Shown here piece by piece: positions 45,661-55,012 of a stretch of 64,000 bases of DNA (positions within the stretch are counted from its first letter, which is position 1; every line of letters starts with the position of its first letter). The notes below the pieces were generated by a model. The model worked only from the letters and a program-made list of their open reading frames with translations. It had not been told where the DNA came from and did no database searches. Where the stretch lies: positions 682,001 through 746,000 of the forward strand of contig NZ_JACWMW010000003.1 of NCBI RefSeq assembly GCF_014773275.1, in the 5' to 3' direction. The position numbers and the translations under genes were made by a program. The stretch is from Mucilaginibacter rigui (GTDB lineage: Bacteria > Bacteroidota > Bacteroidia > Sphingobacteriales > Sphingobacteriaceae).

Positions 45661-46942
45661 ATACATCCTTTTTGTAACCATATTACACCTGCTCACCCTT
45701 GGGCTTACTTTCTTTATTTTTAATGAGAAAAGGGTTTATTTTATCGCATCAGAGGTATTTATCATTATATCTCTGGTTATTGCCATAAGGCTTTACGGGC
45801 AGCTTATACGCCCTATAAAAATGCTTTTACAAGGCATTGAAGCCCTGAAAGACCGCGATTTTAATGTTAAATTTTTGCCTACCGGTAAGCATGAGGTAGA
45901 CCAACTCATCAACGTATACAACCAAATGATAGACCAGTTAAGAACCGAGCGTACACAGCAGGAAGAACAGCACTTTTTCCTGGAGAAGCTCATTTATACT
46001 TCGCCAACAGGTATTATTATTATGGATCATGACGAACAGGTGCAGCAAATAAACCCTAAAGCTTTGCAGATATTGGGCATGGATGAAAAGGAACTTATAG
46101 GTAACAATATTAAGGAACTGCAGCACCCCCTTTTTGAACAAGCCAAAGTGTTAAAAGCCGGCGAAACCATCACCGTTAAACTTAGTGGTATCACCACCTA
46201 TAAGCTGCAAAAATCGCACTTTATTGACAGGGGATTTCAACGCGATTTTATTATGATCGAGGAACTTACCGCCGAGATACTCGCTGCCGAAAAGAATACC
46301 TATGGTAAGGTTATCCGTATGATGGCGCACGAGGTGAATAACACCGTTGGGCCGGTAAACTCCATCATTCAATCTACCCTCAAAAGCGATGAGCTTTGGC
46401 AAAACCAAATCGATAACCAGTTAAATAATGCCCTGCAGGTGGCTTTCGACCGAAACCAAAACCTGAACCATTTTATGCGCAATTTTGCCGACCTGGTGAA
46501 ATTGCCCGAAGCCAATAAAAAGCAAATTGATTTGAATGAGTTACTTGATTCTATAGCTCATTTGATGCGGGTAAAGGCGCAAGACAGTAATATCAAATTG
46601 GTCTATCAATCGCCTTCGCAGCCATTTTATATTATAGCTGATGTACAGCAGATGGAACAGGCGCTCATCAATATCGTAAAAAACGCCATCGAATCTATTG
46701 GAAACAATGGCGTAGTTGAATTTAAGTTAGATACAAAAAAACGGCAATTGATGATCTTAGATAATGGTAAAGGCATCAGCATTGAAGAAAGTTTACAACT
46801 TTTCACCCCGTTTTATAGTACTAAAAAGGATGGACAGGGTATAGGGCTTACTTTAGTGCGCGAGATAATGCTGAACCATGGTTACGGGTTTTCACTTAAA
46901 ACAATAGCAGTAAGGCAAACCGCTTTTACAATCAGCTTTTAG
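45644..46942 (+). CDS. Sensor histidine kinase of the efflux operon
   Basis: Partner kinase (432 residues) of the NtrC-type regulator. Two membrane helices (about 6-25 and 30-50) have almost no periplasmic loop, followed by a HAMP-like linker, a PAS-like domain (about 115-190, PTGIIIMDHDEQVQQINPKALQILGM), the dimerisation domain with His in MMAHEVNNTVGPVNS, and HATPase motifs NIVKNAIESIG, LDNGKGIS and GQGIGLTLVREIMLNHG. The short loop suggests a signal in the membrane or cytoplasm, such as the transporter's own state. A TTG at 45629 could start the frame five codons earlier; the ATG at 45644 is preferred, overlapping the regulator stop by 17 bases. Confidence 0.93.
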   Translation: MKLRTKYILFVTILHLLTLGLTFFIFNEKRVYFIASEVFIIISLVIAIRLYGQLIRPIKMLLQGIEALKDRDFNVKFLPTGKHEVDQLINVYNQMIDQLRTERTQQEEQHFFLEKLIYTSPTGIIIMDHDEQVQQINPKALQILGMDEKELIGNNIKELQHPLFEQAKVLKAGETITVKLSGITTYKLQKSHFIDRGFQRDFIMIEELTAEILAAEKNTYGKVIRMMAHEVNNTVGPVNSIIQSTLKSDELWQNQIDNQLNNALQVAFDRNQNLNHFMRNFADLVKLPEANKKQIDLNELLDSIAHLMRVKAQDSNIKLVYQSPSQPFYIIADVQQMEQALINIVKNAIESIGNNGVVEFKLDTKKRQLMILDNGKGISIEESLQLFTPFYSTKKDGQGIGLTLVREIMLNHGYGFSLKTIAVRQTAFTISF

Positions 46943-47006
46943 CGTATTAAAATAGTATCATTTTGACAAATACTTGCGTAAATTTACTTAATCAAGTAAA
47001 CCAATT

Positions 47007-47849
47007 ATGGCAACTCAAGTATTATCTGCAGAGCAGATAGCAGCATATCATCGTAATGGTTATATCGTGATCAAGGGGTTTTGTTCGGCTGCAGAAATTG
47101 ACAGGTTGTACACAACCGCATTGAATGACGATGCAATGCGTAAAAATGCCCTTGACCTGAACGACCAAAGCGGTAAAAAAACGCGTCTTTCATTATGGTT
47201 TACGCCGGGTAATGATGTTTTTGGTTATTTAACCCGCAGCGAAAAGATGATAACCCGTGTTAGTCAGTTATTGGATGGCGATGCACCTGTTTGTCATTTT
47301 CATTCCAAATTGATGCAAAAAGAGCCAAAGGTTGGCGGTGCGTGGGAGTGGCACCAGGACTACGGTTACTGGTATAAAAATCAGTTCATGTTTCCTGATC
47401 AGTTAATGAGTGTAATGGTGGCGCTAACTAAAGCCAATAAAGAAAACGGTTGCCTGCAGGTAATAAAAGGATCGCACAAACTGGGCCGTGTTAACCATGG
47501 TTTTTCGGGCGAGCAGGTTGGCGCGGATATGACGATGGTAAACAATGCCCTGCAAACTATGGAACTGGTATATTGTGAGTTGGAGCACGGCGACGCCCTA
47601 TTCTTTCATAGTAATTTGCTGCACCGGTCGGAAGCTAATCTATCCGATGGGCCGCGCTGGTCTATCATTTCATGCTATTCGCTGCAAAGCAACCTTGCCT
47701 ATAACGAAACATCAACCTCGTGGAAAACGCCTGTAGCTGTTGTACCCAATGAAGCTATTTTGAACTGGGACGCAGGTTCATTATCAAATAATGATTTCCT
47801 GGCCAAAGAGAACGACCCGGCTTTGAAAGAAACAGGTTGGGAGAAGTAA
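47007..47849 (+). CDS. Phytanoyl-CoA dioxygenase (PhyH) family oxygenase
   Basis: Fe(II)/2-oxoglutarate-dependent hydroxylase of 280 residues with the double-stranded beta-helix fold. The metal triad is His116 and Asp118 in WHQDYG, with a distal His, probably His206, in HSNLLHRSEAN; Arg217 in GPRW should bind 2-oxoglutarate. The substrate region GYWYKNQFMFPDQLMS is aromatic. It has no signal peptide and is cytoplasmic. It lies 64 bases after the kinase gene on the same strand but is probably a separate unit. Substrate cannot be read from sequence; members hydroxylate small molecules, including ectoine, lipids and amino acids. Confidence 0.88.
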   Translation: MATQVLSAEQIAAYHRNGYIVIKGFCSAAEIDRLYTTALNDDAMRKNALDLNDQSGKKTRLSLWFTPGNDVFGYLTRSEKMITRVSQLLDGDAPVCHFHSKLMQKEPKVGGAWEWHQDYGYWYKNQFMFPDQLMSVMVALTKANKENGCLQVIKGSHKLGRVNHGFSGEQVGADMTMVNNALQTMELVYCELEHGDALFFHSNLLHRSEANLSDGPRWSIISCYSLQSNLAYNETSTSWKTPVAVVPNEAILNWDAGSLSNNDFLAKENDPALKETGWEK

Positions 47850-47856
47850 AGCCTTG

Positions 47857-48204
47857 CTATTTGCTTTTGCGCTTTTTAGCCGGCCTGGCAATTTTATTAT
47901 AGGCAAGCGAAGTGTCTACCCAATAATCAAAATCTTTATGGTTTCGCAGGGCGCCTTCCTCAACGTAAACATAACCCTTCATGGTTCGGCTGCCCATAGT
48001 CATGACGCTGGCGCCATTCTTTTCTAAAGCATTTTCAAACTCATCAGGGCCAACACGGCAAAGCAGGTCGGCATTGCGTACACAGATACAAAGCTTATCA
48101 TCAACCATAAAACACAAACCGCCAAACATAGCTTTTTCGGTAACATTTGAGGCGTCAACTAATGCTTCGCGTATACGGTTTGCCTGTTTTTCGTCGTATC
48201 CCAT
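47857..48204 (-). CDS. TfoX/Sxy N-terminal domain protein
   Basis: A 115-residue single-domain protein with the TfoX_N pattern: EKAMFGGLCFMVDDKLCICV, VGPDEFENALEK and MTMGSRTMKGYVYVEEGAL. It ends in a basic tail, RPAKKRKSK. TfoX in gamma-proteobacteria co-activates competence genes with CRP, but the stand-alone N-domain in Bacteroidota has no proven role. It overlaps no neighbour; its start is 5 bases past the stop of the GH92 gene on the same strand and may be co-transcribed. Confidence 0.88.
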   Translation of the reverse strand: MGYDEKQANRIREALVDASNVTEKAMFGGLCFMVDDKLCICVRNADLLCRVGPDEFENALEKNGASVMTMGSRTMKGYVYVEEGALRNHKDFDYWVDTSLAYNKIARPAKKRKSK

Positions 48205-48209
48205 GTTAA

Positions 48210-51200
48210 TTACTCTACTGTTATCTCATCCGCAAATATGTACGATGGGCTTCCCTTGCTTTCGTGCCATTCGGGTAATGCCCCAAATTGTTTGGCAACA
48301 ACTTTAATATACCTTGTTTTTTTATTGATGGGGGCAGTATATTGCTGTGTTTGCGGGGTAAGGTCTTTTACATCTACCTTGCTGTTTACCGTTGCAGCAA
48401 GTTTGTAATTTTTGCCATCATCAGACAACCAAAACTCAACCGATCCTGGGAAAACTATCCATGAACGGGTATCTTGCAAAGTCCCTATACTTACCTGCTT
48501 AACGGGTTTTACCTGCTCCAGATCGAGTATCGCTACCAGATCGTTGTTTTGGTAGCCTTGCCAGTTACCGAGGCGCCAGTTGGCTGTTCCGTGTATGCCG
48601 TTTATCAGTGTTTCATCGCCCTGTGCAGAATAGTTTGATAGGTATTTGTGAACCAGTGTAAGCTTAATATCACCGCGTATTTTAGTGAAGGTAGCCTCAT
48701 CAACAAAACTGCTTTTACCAGCTCTTATGGCAATGGCCTTAACTGTGGTGTTTACCATAATGTTGATGGGCTTACTGTATTCTGTTGATGCTGATGTAGG
48801 TGTGCTGCCATCCAGTGTGTAATAAACTTTGGCGGCGCTATCGGCACAGGCTATTTCTACACTGATGGATTGTTTAAAGGTTTTGGTACCCGATATAATG
48901 TATGGGTTTGGTACGATCAACTCATCTGTTATATTCGATGTTGGTTTTTCCAGATCCTGTATGAATAATTTATTGACTAATCTGCCGGTGTACACTTCAA
49001 ATTCTCCGCCCTTTGCAACATCCTCATACTTCAGGTACAATTTGCCGTAAGGCTTTTTATCAAGGTTCATACCCTGCAGGTAAAAATTACCACGGCTTAC
49101 AGTAGCACCGGGATTACTGATAATGAATTTTTTTCCGTTCTCCATATTGATGGTGATCTTCTCGAACTGCGGTACCCCAACCTGGTATTGCTGCTGCCCC
49201 GGCGCTATATTGTAAATACCTAAACAGCTCATTATATACCATGCCGACATTTGCCCGCAATCCTCATTCCCCGAAAGGCCATCAGGTTGGGCGCTATATT
49301 GCTCGCGTAATATTTTGCTTACGTAGTACTGGGTTTTCTCGGGCGAGTTGGTGAAATTATACAGGTATGCTATATGGTGGCTTGGCTCATTACCATGCGC
49401 GTATTGGCCAATTAGGCCGGTAACGTCATCCTGCTGGCGACCGCTTAATTTGGCATTGGTGCTAAATAATTCATCGAGCTTCGCCTCGAAATTTGCTTTA
49501 CCGCCCAGGCTTTTGATAAGCCCTTCTACATCCTGCGGTACTAAAAAGCTATACTGCCAGGCATTACCCTCGGTATAATTATTGTTTATTTCGGTAGGCT
49601 CAAAAGGGGTGTACCAACCGCCATTATCCCGGGCCTGCATAAATCCGTTTTGGTTATTATGTACGTTTTTCCAATACTGGGCACGCTGAATATATTCTTT
49701 ATAATCCTGAGGTTTGTTCAGCATTTTGGCCATCTGAGCAATGCACCAGTCGTCAATAGCATAATCAAGCGTTTTCGCAACCGATTCGTGTTCTACATCG
49801 GCATTAACTGCACCTGTAGCTCTATAGTTATCCAATCCAAACTGGTTGCGATTTACGGCTGCTTTCATAGCGGTAAATGCTTCCTCAGCGTCAAACCCTC
49901 TTATACCTTTTGCATAGGCATCAACAATAACCGGGATGGAGTGGTTGCCCACCATACAATAAGTTTCGGTAGTAGCCAGTGGCCATATCGGTAATAAACC
50001 ACCTTGTTCGTAAACAGCTAAAAAGGTTTTAATAAAATCAAGCGTTCGTTTACGGTCGATGATATTTAATAGCGGGTTTTCTGCACGGTAAGTATCCCAC
50101 AAAGAAAACGCCGTATAATATGTAAAGCCGTTTGCTGTATGGATCTTTTGATCCATGCCCCGATATTGCCCGTCCACATCATTGTAGATACTTGGTGCAA
50201 CCATGCAATGGTATAATGCTGTGTAAAATATTACCTGTTTTTGTTTGGCATAATCAGGTTCTGCTTCTTTTTTACCTTTAACAGCAGGTTTGGTTGTTCC
50301 GTAAGGGTTATATACCGAGTTTGCCTCGCGCTGTGCCGTAATATTGGGTGCACCGCCCTCAACCTGTATTTTTGAAAGTTCTTCATTCCATGCAAGCTTG
50401 GTTGCTTTTACAACCTTTTTAAAGTCGAAGTCGGGCATTTCGGCATCCATGTTTTTCAAAGCACCTTCAGCACTAACTGATGATATAGCAACCTTTGATA
50501 TAACTGTACCCGGGTCATCAAACTGGATGTACATTTTTATGTTTTTGCCCTGCAGTTTGCTTTTCCCTTGTTGTACCTGGTCGTCTGAAGCTATGCCGTA
50601 AGCTTTAAACGGCTTTGAAAACCTGGCATAGAAATATAAATGCTGATCGGTAGCCCATGATTTTGAACGACGGAAACCACGAATCTCGTGGTTGTTCACT
50701 ACCTCGATCCAGCTATCCAGTACTTCGTCACGGTGTTGCAGGTCGATAATGATATTGCCTTGCGGTGCATTCTTGTAATCGTATTTATGCACCCCAACCC
50801 TGGTTGTGGCGGTAAGTTCTACGCCGATGTTATATTTATCGAGCAGGGTACTGTAATAACCTGGAGAAGCTACTTCATTAGCTTTTTTAAAGCCCGAGCG
50901 GTATTCGGTATTTTTTAGTTGGGGTTCGCCGGTGGTTGGCATAAATAGCACGTCGCAAAAATCGGCGATGCCGGTGCCGCTCAAGTGGGTATGCGAGAAG
51001 CCATACACCACGCTATCTGTATTATGATAGCCCGAAACACCGTCCCATCCCTCTAAACGGGTATCAGGACTTAACTGCACCATACCGAAAGGGGCAACCG
51101 CGCCAGGATAAGTGTGGCCGTGGCCACCTGTACCTATAAAGGGATTTACAAATTGGGTAACGTCTTTCTTTTTCTTTTGGGCCGATGCGTTAAACGCCGT

Positions 51201-51245
51201 AAACAGGGCTAATACAATTGCAACACCACGAACTATAGATCTCAT
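48210..51245 (-). CDS. Exported GH92 alpha-mannosidase with C-terminal accessory domains
   Basis: Exported glycosidase of 1011 residues. The signal peptide ends at NASAQ (about 22). The N-terminal GH92 beta domain begins VNPFIGTGGHGHTYPGAVAPFGMVQLSPD, and the catalytic (alpha/alpha)6 part holds EGNAWQYSFLVPQD and GNEDCGQMSAWYIMS, both family hallmarks. GH92 enzymes are Ca2+-dependent exo-alpha-mannosidases acting on N-glycan or yeast mannan linkages. Downstream are a chitobiase-C-like domain (about 790-860, AKVYYTLDGSTPT) and an F5/8 discoidin-like domain (about 880-1011, NWRLGNWQGYQNNDLVAILDL), possibly for carbohydrate binding. No SusCD pair or other mannosidase flanks it, so it is not part of a visible utilisation locus. 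Confidence 0.93.
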   Translation of the reverse strand: MRSIVRGVAIVLALFTAFNASAQKKKKDVTQFVNPFIGTGGHGHTYPGAVAPFGMVQLSPDTRLEGWDGVSGYHNTDSVVYGFSHTHLSGTGIADFCDVLFMPTTGEPQLKNTEYRSGFKKANEVASPGYYSTLLDKYNIGVELTATTRVGVHKYDYKNAPQGNIIIDLQHRDEVLDSWIEVVNNHEIRGFRRSKSWATDQHLYFYARFSKPFKAYGIASDDQVQQGKSKLQGKNIKMYIQFDDPGTVISKVAISSVSAEGALKNMDAEMPDFDFKKVVKATKLAWNEELSKIQVEGGAPNITAQREANSVYNPYGTTKPAVKGKKEAEPDYAKQKQVIFYTALYHCMVAPSIYNDVDGQYRGMDQKIHTANGFTYYTAFSLWDTYRAENPLLNIIDRKRTLDFIKTFLAVYEQGGLLPIWPLATTETYCMVGNHSIPVIVDAYAKGIRGFDAEEAFTAMKAAVNRNQFGLDNYRATGAVNADVEHESVAKTLDYAIDDWCIAQMAKMLNKPQDYKEYIQRAQYWKNVHNNQNGFMQARDNGGWYTPFEPTEINNNYTEGNAWQYSFLVPQDVEGLIKSLGGKANFEAKLDELFSTNAKLSGRQQDDVTGLIGQYAHGNEPSHHIAYLYNFTNSPEKTQYYVSKILREQYSAQPDGLSGNEDCGQMSAWYIMSCLGIYNIAPGQQQYQVGVPQFEKITINMENGKKFIISNPGATVSRGNFYLQGMNLDKKPYGKLYLKYEDVAKGGEFEVYTGRLVNKLFIQDLEKPTSNITDELIVPNPYIISGTKTFKQSISVEIACADSAAKVYYTLDGSTPTSASTEYSKPINIMVNTTVKAIAIRAGKSSFVDEATFTKIRGDIKLTLVHKYLSNYSAQGDETLINGIHGTANWRLGNWQGYQNNDLVAILDLEQVKPVKQVSIGTLQDTRSWIVFPGSVEFWLSDDGKNYKLAATVNSKVDVKDLTPQTQQYTAPINKKTRYIKVVAKQFGALPEWHESKGSPSYIFADEITVE

Positions 51246-51595
51246 TTAAAAAACTTTTAGGAAGGCGCAAAATAGCAAGATTTATTGAGGTAGGAAAGAG
51301 CCATTTATAGGTAAATAGCGAGCATCTTCACGATCGTTAATTAGTTAAGTTATTGATTATCAACTTACTTAGAAAGGTCTGCTGACAAGCTATTATTAGT
51401 GCGCCCTTAAAACGCCCTTAAAACGCCCCGAAACGGCCTTTTTATTCCGTAGTGTTCACGTTCACGGCCGTGAACACTCGTGAACGCTTGTATTTAGCTT
51501 ATAATCAGCTGTTTCGTAATTTGCAGTTGAGCAATTGAGTTGCCACCATTTTTTAAAATGCCCGTTATTGCAATGGGGCGTGTGATAAGAGGTGG
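51246..51595. other. Gene-free region upstream of the GH92 gene with short repeats
   Basis: 350 bases without a supportable gene. It must hold the GH92 promoter, though I see no clean -33/-7 match. It contains a short tandem repeat (51411-51430, units of CGCCCTTAAAA ending CGCCCC) and the GTTCAC palindrome listed separately. The rest is AT-rich and unremarkable. Confidence 0.6.
51452..51485. repeat. GTTCA/TGAAC palindromic repeat, copy 2
   Basis: Centre GTTCACGGCCGTGAAC (51460-51475) is a perfect 16-base palindrome. An outer pair, GTTCACG (51454-51460) and CGTGAAC (51479-51485), nests around it. Same family as 5228-5253 and 63950-63987. Confidence 0.8.
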
Positions 51596-52375
51596 TTAAT
51601 CCTCTATCGTAAACTTATCAGCATCTTTTAAGAAAGGCAGTGCGCGGCGGGCTTTTTTAACTTCATCGCCAATAATGGAGAAGGTATATACATCTTCTTC
51701 ATCGCGTTTGTAGTAAACCACGTTACCGTTAGGGTCAATACAGGTAGAGTCGCCGGAGTGGTAGATCTCGTTGCCATCGTGCCCAACGCGGTTAACACCT
51801 ATAACATAAGCCTGGTTCTCAACCGCGCGGGCGGGTATAAGCGTACGCCAGTGCGGGGCGCGTTTCTCGGGCCAGTTGGCAACTATCATCAGCAGGTCGT
51901 AATCTTCGTTAACATTGCGCAGCCAAACCGGGAAACGCAGATCGTAACAAATGGCGGGGCAAATTTTCCAGCCGTTTAGTTCCACTATTAGTTTTTGTGT
52001 TCCGGGGGTGTAAACGGTGTGTTCTTTGCCTAAAGCAAATAGGTGGCGTTTATCGTAATGTTCATGGCTGCCATCGGGGCGTACCCAAAGCAGGCGATTA
52101 TAAAACTTATCGTTTTCTTTAATAATGATACTGCCCGTTACCACACATTCATATTTCTGTGCAGTTTTTTGCATCCATTGCATGGTTTTACCATCCATAG
52201 TTTCGCCTAATGCTTCGGCATTCATGGTGAAACCGGTATTAAACATTTCTGGCAGGATGATAAGATTGGTTTTTTCGCGTATGTTGGATAACCGCAACGA
52301 AATGTTTTGCAGGTTTTTATCAGTGTTTTCCCAAAATAAATATCCCTGGTATACCGTAATTTTCAGATTATCCAT
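51596..52375 (-). CDS. Omega-amidase of the nitrilase superfamily
   Basis: Carbon-nitrogen hydrolase of 259 residues with the Glu-Lys-Cys triad in LPEMFNTGF, YDKRHLFALG and PAICYDLRFPVW. The YDLRFP and HRTLIPARA-type pattern (HWRTLIPARAVENQAYV) matches omega-amidases (YafV/Nit2 type), which hydrolyse alpha-ketoglutaramate and similar keto-amides. The frame opens nine codons earlier at a TTG, but the ATG at 52375 (MDNLKITVYQ) fits the family start. The next gene upstream is a methionine/glutamine-type aminotransferase 57 bases away, the classic partner that makes the keto-amide from glutamine. Confidence 0.9.
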   Translation of the reverse strand: MDNLKITVYQGYLFWENTDKNLQNISLRLSNIREKTNLIILPEMFNTGFTMNAEALGETMDGKTMQWMQKTAQKYECVVTGSIIIKENDKFYNRLLWVRPDGSHEHYDKRHLFALGKEHTVYTPGTQKLIVELNGWKICPAICYDLRFPVWLRNVNEDYDLLMIVANWPEKRAPHWRTLIPARAVENQAYVIGVNRVGHDGNEIYHSGDSTCIDPNGNVVYYKRDEEDVYTFSIIGDEVKKARRALPFLKDADKFTIED

Positions 52376-52432
52376 AAACGTGCTTTTTTTAGGTAGCGGC
52401 AATTAAATTATACGTAAATGTTTGCCGTAAGG

Positions 52433-53578
52433 TTAAACCTTTATCAATTTATCAACGGCTTTATCCAGCGTTTCTTGCCTTTTGGCAAAACAAAATCGCA
52501 GAACATGCCTGTCTGTACCTTTGCGATAAAAAGCAGATACAGGTATAGCAGCCACACCAATTTCTTTGGTTAAACGTATAGCAAAGTCAGTATCTTTTTC
52601 ATCTGTAATAGCATCATAAGTTACCGATTGAAAGTACGACCCCGAGCATGGTAATAACTTAAACCTGCTTTGCTCCAGTCCGCTACGGAAATGGTCGCGC
52701 TTTTCCTGGAAAAATGCAGGCAGGCTCATATAAGTGTTCTCATCCTTTAAATATTCGGCAATGGCATACTGTAAAGGCGTGTTAACGCTAAACACTAAAA
52801 ACTGGTGGATCTTCCTGAATTCCTGCATTAAATACGCAGGGGCAAGGCAGTAACCCATTTTCCAGCCGGTAGCGTGAAATGTTTTACCAAATGATGCTAC
52901 TATCATGCTGCGCTGCTGTAATTCGGGGTATCGGGCCATACTGTGATGCTCCTGCCCGTCAAAAACCAGGTGCTCATACACTTCATCGCTTAATATTAGT
53001 ATATCCTGGTTTTTAACCAGCGCGCTTAATTCGTCAATATCCTCGCGGCTTAAAATAGTAGCGGTAGGGTTATGCGGCGAGTTAAGGATGATCATTTTTG
53101 TTTTATTGCTCACCAGTCTTTTCACCATATCCCAGGCAATACGGTAGTCGGGCGGCTCCAGCTCTAATGATTTTACCACGCCGCCCATCAGCTTAATGGC
53201 GGGGGCATAACAATCATAAGCCGGCTCAAACATAATCACCTCATCATTCGGGTGGATAATAGCGCTTATAGCTGTAAAAACAGCTTGTGTGCCGCCTGCG
53301 GTAACGGTAATTTCCGTTTCCGGATCGTACCGGGCACCGTAAAGCTTTTCGGTTTTAATGGCAATTTGCTCGCGCAGGGCCATAACGCCGGCCATAGGCG
53401 CGTACTGATTGTGGCCATTCTGCATAGCCTTATGTACCAGTTCAATCAATTCTGGCGAACAGGAATAATCCGGGAAGCCCTGCGATAAATTTATCGCCCC
53501 ATGTTCGGCAGCCAGTGCCGACATGGTGGTGAATATGTTTGTCCCGGTTTGGGGTAATTTAGAAATAACAGGTATCAT
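52433..53578 (-). CDS. PLP aminotransferase, methionine/glutamine type (YbdL/MtnE-like)
   Basis: Fold-type I class I/II aminotransferase of 381 residues. It begins PVISKLPQTGTNIFTTMSALAAEHGAINLSQGFPD, which closely follows E. coli YbdL. Other marks are TVTAGGTQAVF, LNSPHNPTA, LSDEVYEHLVF, the PLP Lys in SFGKTFHATGWKMGY and the C-terminal LRFCFAK Arg for the carboxylate. It likely transaminates methionine or aromatic amino acids with keto-acids, or uses glutamine as donor. The frame extends 14 codons upstream; I chose the ATG at 53578 by family start. With the omega-amidase it makes a glutamine transaminase-omega-amidase pair, useful in methionine salvage. Confidence 0.9.
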   Translation of the reverse strand: MIPVISKLPQTGTNIFTTMSALAAEHGAINLSQGFPDYSCSPELIELVHKAMQNGHNQYAPMAGVMALREQIAIKTEKLYGARYDPETEITVTAGGTQAVFTAISAIIHPNDEVIMFEPAYDCYAPAIKLMGGVVKSLELEPPDYRIAWDMVKRLVSNKTKMIILNSPHNPTATILSREDIDELSALVKNQDILILSDEVYEHLVFDGQEHHSMARYPELQQRSMIVASFGKTFHATGWKMGYCLAPAYLMQEFRKIHQFLVFSVNTPLQYAIAEYLKDENTYMSLPAFFQEKRDHFRSGLEQSRFKLLPCSGSYFQSVTYDAITDEKDTDFAIRLTKEIGVAAIPVSAFYRKGTDRHVLRFCFAKRQETLDKAVDKLIKV

Positions 53579-53647
53579 GTAGGGGGCTAAATTAACCAAT
53601 AAACGCAATTTTAGCCACATTGTTTAAAAATGAACGAATACCAACAG

Positions 53648-54898
53648 CTATTTACCTGCCGAAACCTTCCAGAATGCATCGGCATTATTGGTGCGGTAGC
53701 GCTCAATAGTAAAGTTGGTGTTTTTGTTAGTATCCTCGCTTTTATCGGGGCTTTGTTTAAAATACTCTAACGGCAAAAGGCTTATATAGGTGATGGTTTT
53801 ATTCTTATCGCGTGTTTCGTAATTGTATTCGTTACGCAGCGGACTGTACAACCTATACAGGTTTTTGGCCATATAATTATCCAGGTAAAACTCCTTGGTT
53901 ATTTTTTGGCGATTGTTCCAGTTGGCATCATCGTTTACAAATAAGGGCTGGTTTTTTATAATGCGTTCCCTAACTTCGGTAATGCCAAGCAGGTTTTTGT
54001 TTTCGTCCATTACGTAAGCGTTGTTGGTAGGGTCCATCCAAACCCATTTGCTTAAGCTTGGCAAATACACCACATTAATAACGTGCGAATCATAATCTAT
54101 ATTCAAACTATCCTTTGGGAAGCAATACACCTTGCGCGATTTCCAGCCCATAGCCAGGTAACATTCGTTTAGGGTAGTAGCCAGTTCACCGCATGATACG
54201 CCTATCTTTTTAGCAGTAGCCTTGCTGATGATCTCGTTCGCGTTAATGATTTGAATGCCGCTTTCATGCTGCCCGTCGTGTTGTACGGTGTTGTGCACCC
54301 ATTTAAGCAGGTTAATGGCTTTTGTCTTTTCATCACCCTTACCTGCTATAGAATCAAGCTTAAAGTTTTTGCGGATGGCCACCAGGTTAGGATCTGTTGC
54401 CGGTTGATAGGTAAATGCAGGAACTTTACGCTGATCATTAGGGTTAAATTTCTCTGCCTTTTGCAGGATGTATTTGTAATCGGCCACGCCGCGCAGGGAT
54501 TGTGCTACCTGTTTAAATTTTGGTTCGTTTTTTATGTTGGCGAAGTCGGTATCCTCCAGCAAGTGATTATAGTTCATATAGCCATTATTAACGGCACTAT
54601 CCAGGTATTCAAATGCTTTTGGCTTGTTGTTGATAATTGAATAAAGACAACTTAAATTATAATAGTTGTTGGTAATAAAACCTTTATAGTTGCGCTTATC
54701 AGCGGATGCCAGCTGATTGTATTTTGCTGTAAGTTCAGTCATTAATTTTACACCCGTTTCGCCATCGCGTGCTTCATAAGCTTTTTGGATCAGCTGGCTT
54801 TGCTGGTTGCCGTATACTTCAAATGTATTGGCCGGTGTGGTTTGGGCCAATAAACTGTTTGTAGTTAAAAATACTGCTACGGAGAGTATAAGTTTCAT
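53648..54898 (-). CDS. Exported transglutaminase-like protein
   Basis: A 416-residue exported protein; the signal peptide ends at SLLAQ (about 19). The N-terminal half (about 25-135) has TPR-like helices (YYNLSCLYSIINNKPKAFEYLDSAVNNGY). The second half is a transglutaminase-like cysteine peptidase fold: Cys in GVSCGELATTLNECYLAMG, His in YDSHVINVVYLPSL and Asp in WVWMDPTNNAYV, in the expected order. It could cut or rearrange peptide bonds in the periplasm; members in Bacteroidota are uncharacterised. It is upstream of the aminotransferase gene on the same strand by 69 bases, with no obvious functional link. Confidence 0.85.
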   Translation of the reverse strand: MKLILSVAVFLTTNSLLAQTTPANTFEVYGNQQSQLIQKAYEARDGETGVKLMTELTAKYNQLASADKRNYKGFITNNYYNLSCLYSIINNKPKAFEYLDSAVNNGYMNYNHLLEDTDFANIKNEPKFKQVAQSLRGVADYKYILQKAEKFNPNDQRKVPAFTYQPATDPNLVAIRKNFKLDSIAGKGDEKTKAINLLKWVHNTVQHDGQHESGIQIINANEIISKATAKKIGVSCGELATTLNECYLAMGWKSRKVYCFPKDSLNIDYDSHVINVVYLPSLSKWVWMDPTNNAYVMDENKNLLGITEVRERIIKNQPLFVNDDANWNNRQKITKEFYLDNYMAKNLYRLYSPLRNEYNYETRDKNKTITYISLLPLEYFKQSPDKSEDTNKNTNFTIERYRTNNADAFWKVSAGK

Positions 54899-55012
54899 AA
54901 AGGATGTTAATAGTGGTAAATATAATTAATATGTACCCGAAAGACGCTTAAACCTGCTAAAACGTTGCATTTTAATGTTTTTCTTTTTGGGCTGATTATT
55001 TACCTTAGTAGG

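Noticed and set aside
46963..46977. Second sigma-54-like promoter ahead of the PhyH gene
   Set aside because: The GC of the -12 element is present, but the -24 position reads TG rather than GG, which usually abolishes sigma-54 binding.
51411..51430. Possible CRISPR-like or satellite array in the GH92 upstream gap
   Set aside because: Only about two to three short units (CGCCCTTAAAA) with no spacers; too short for an array.
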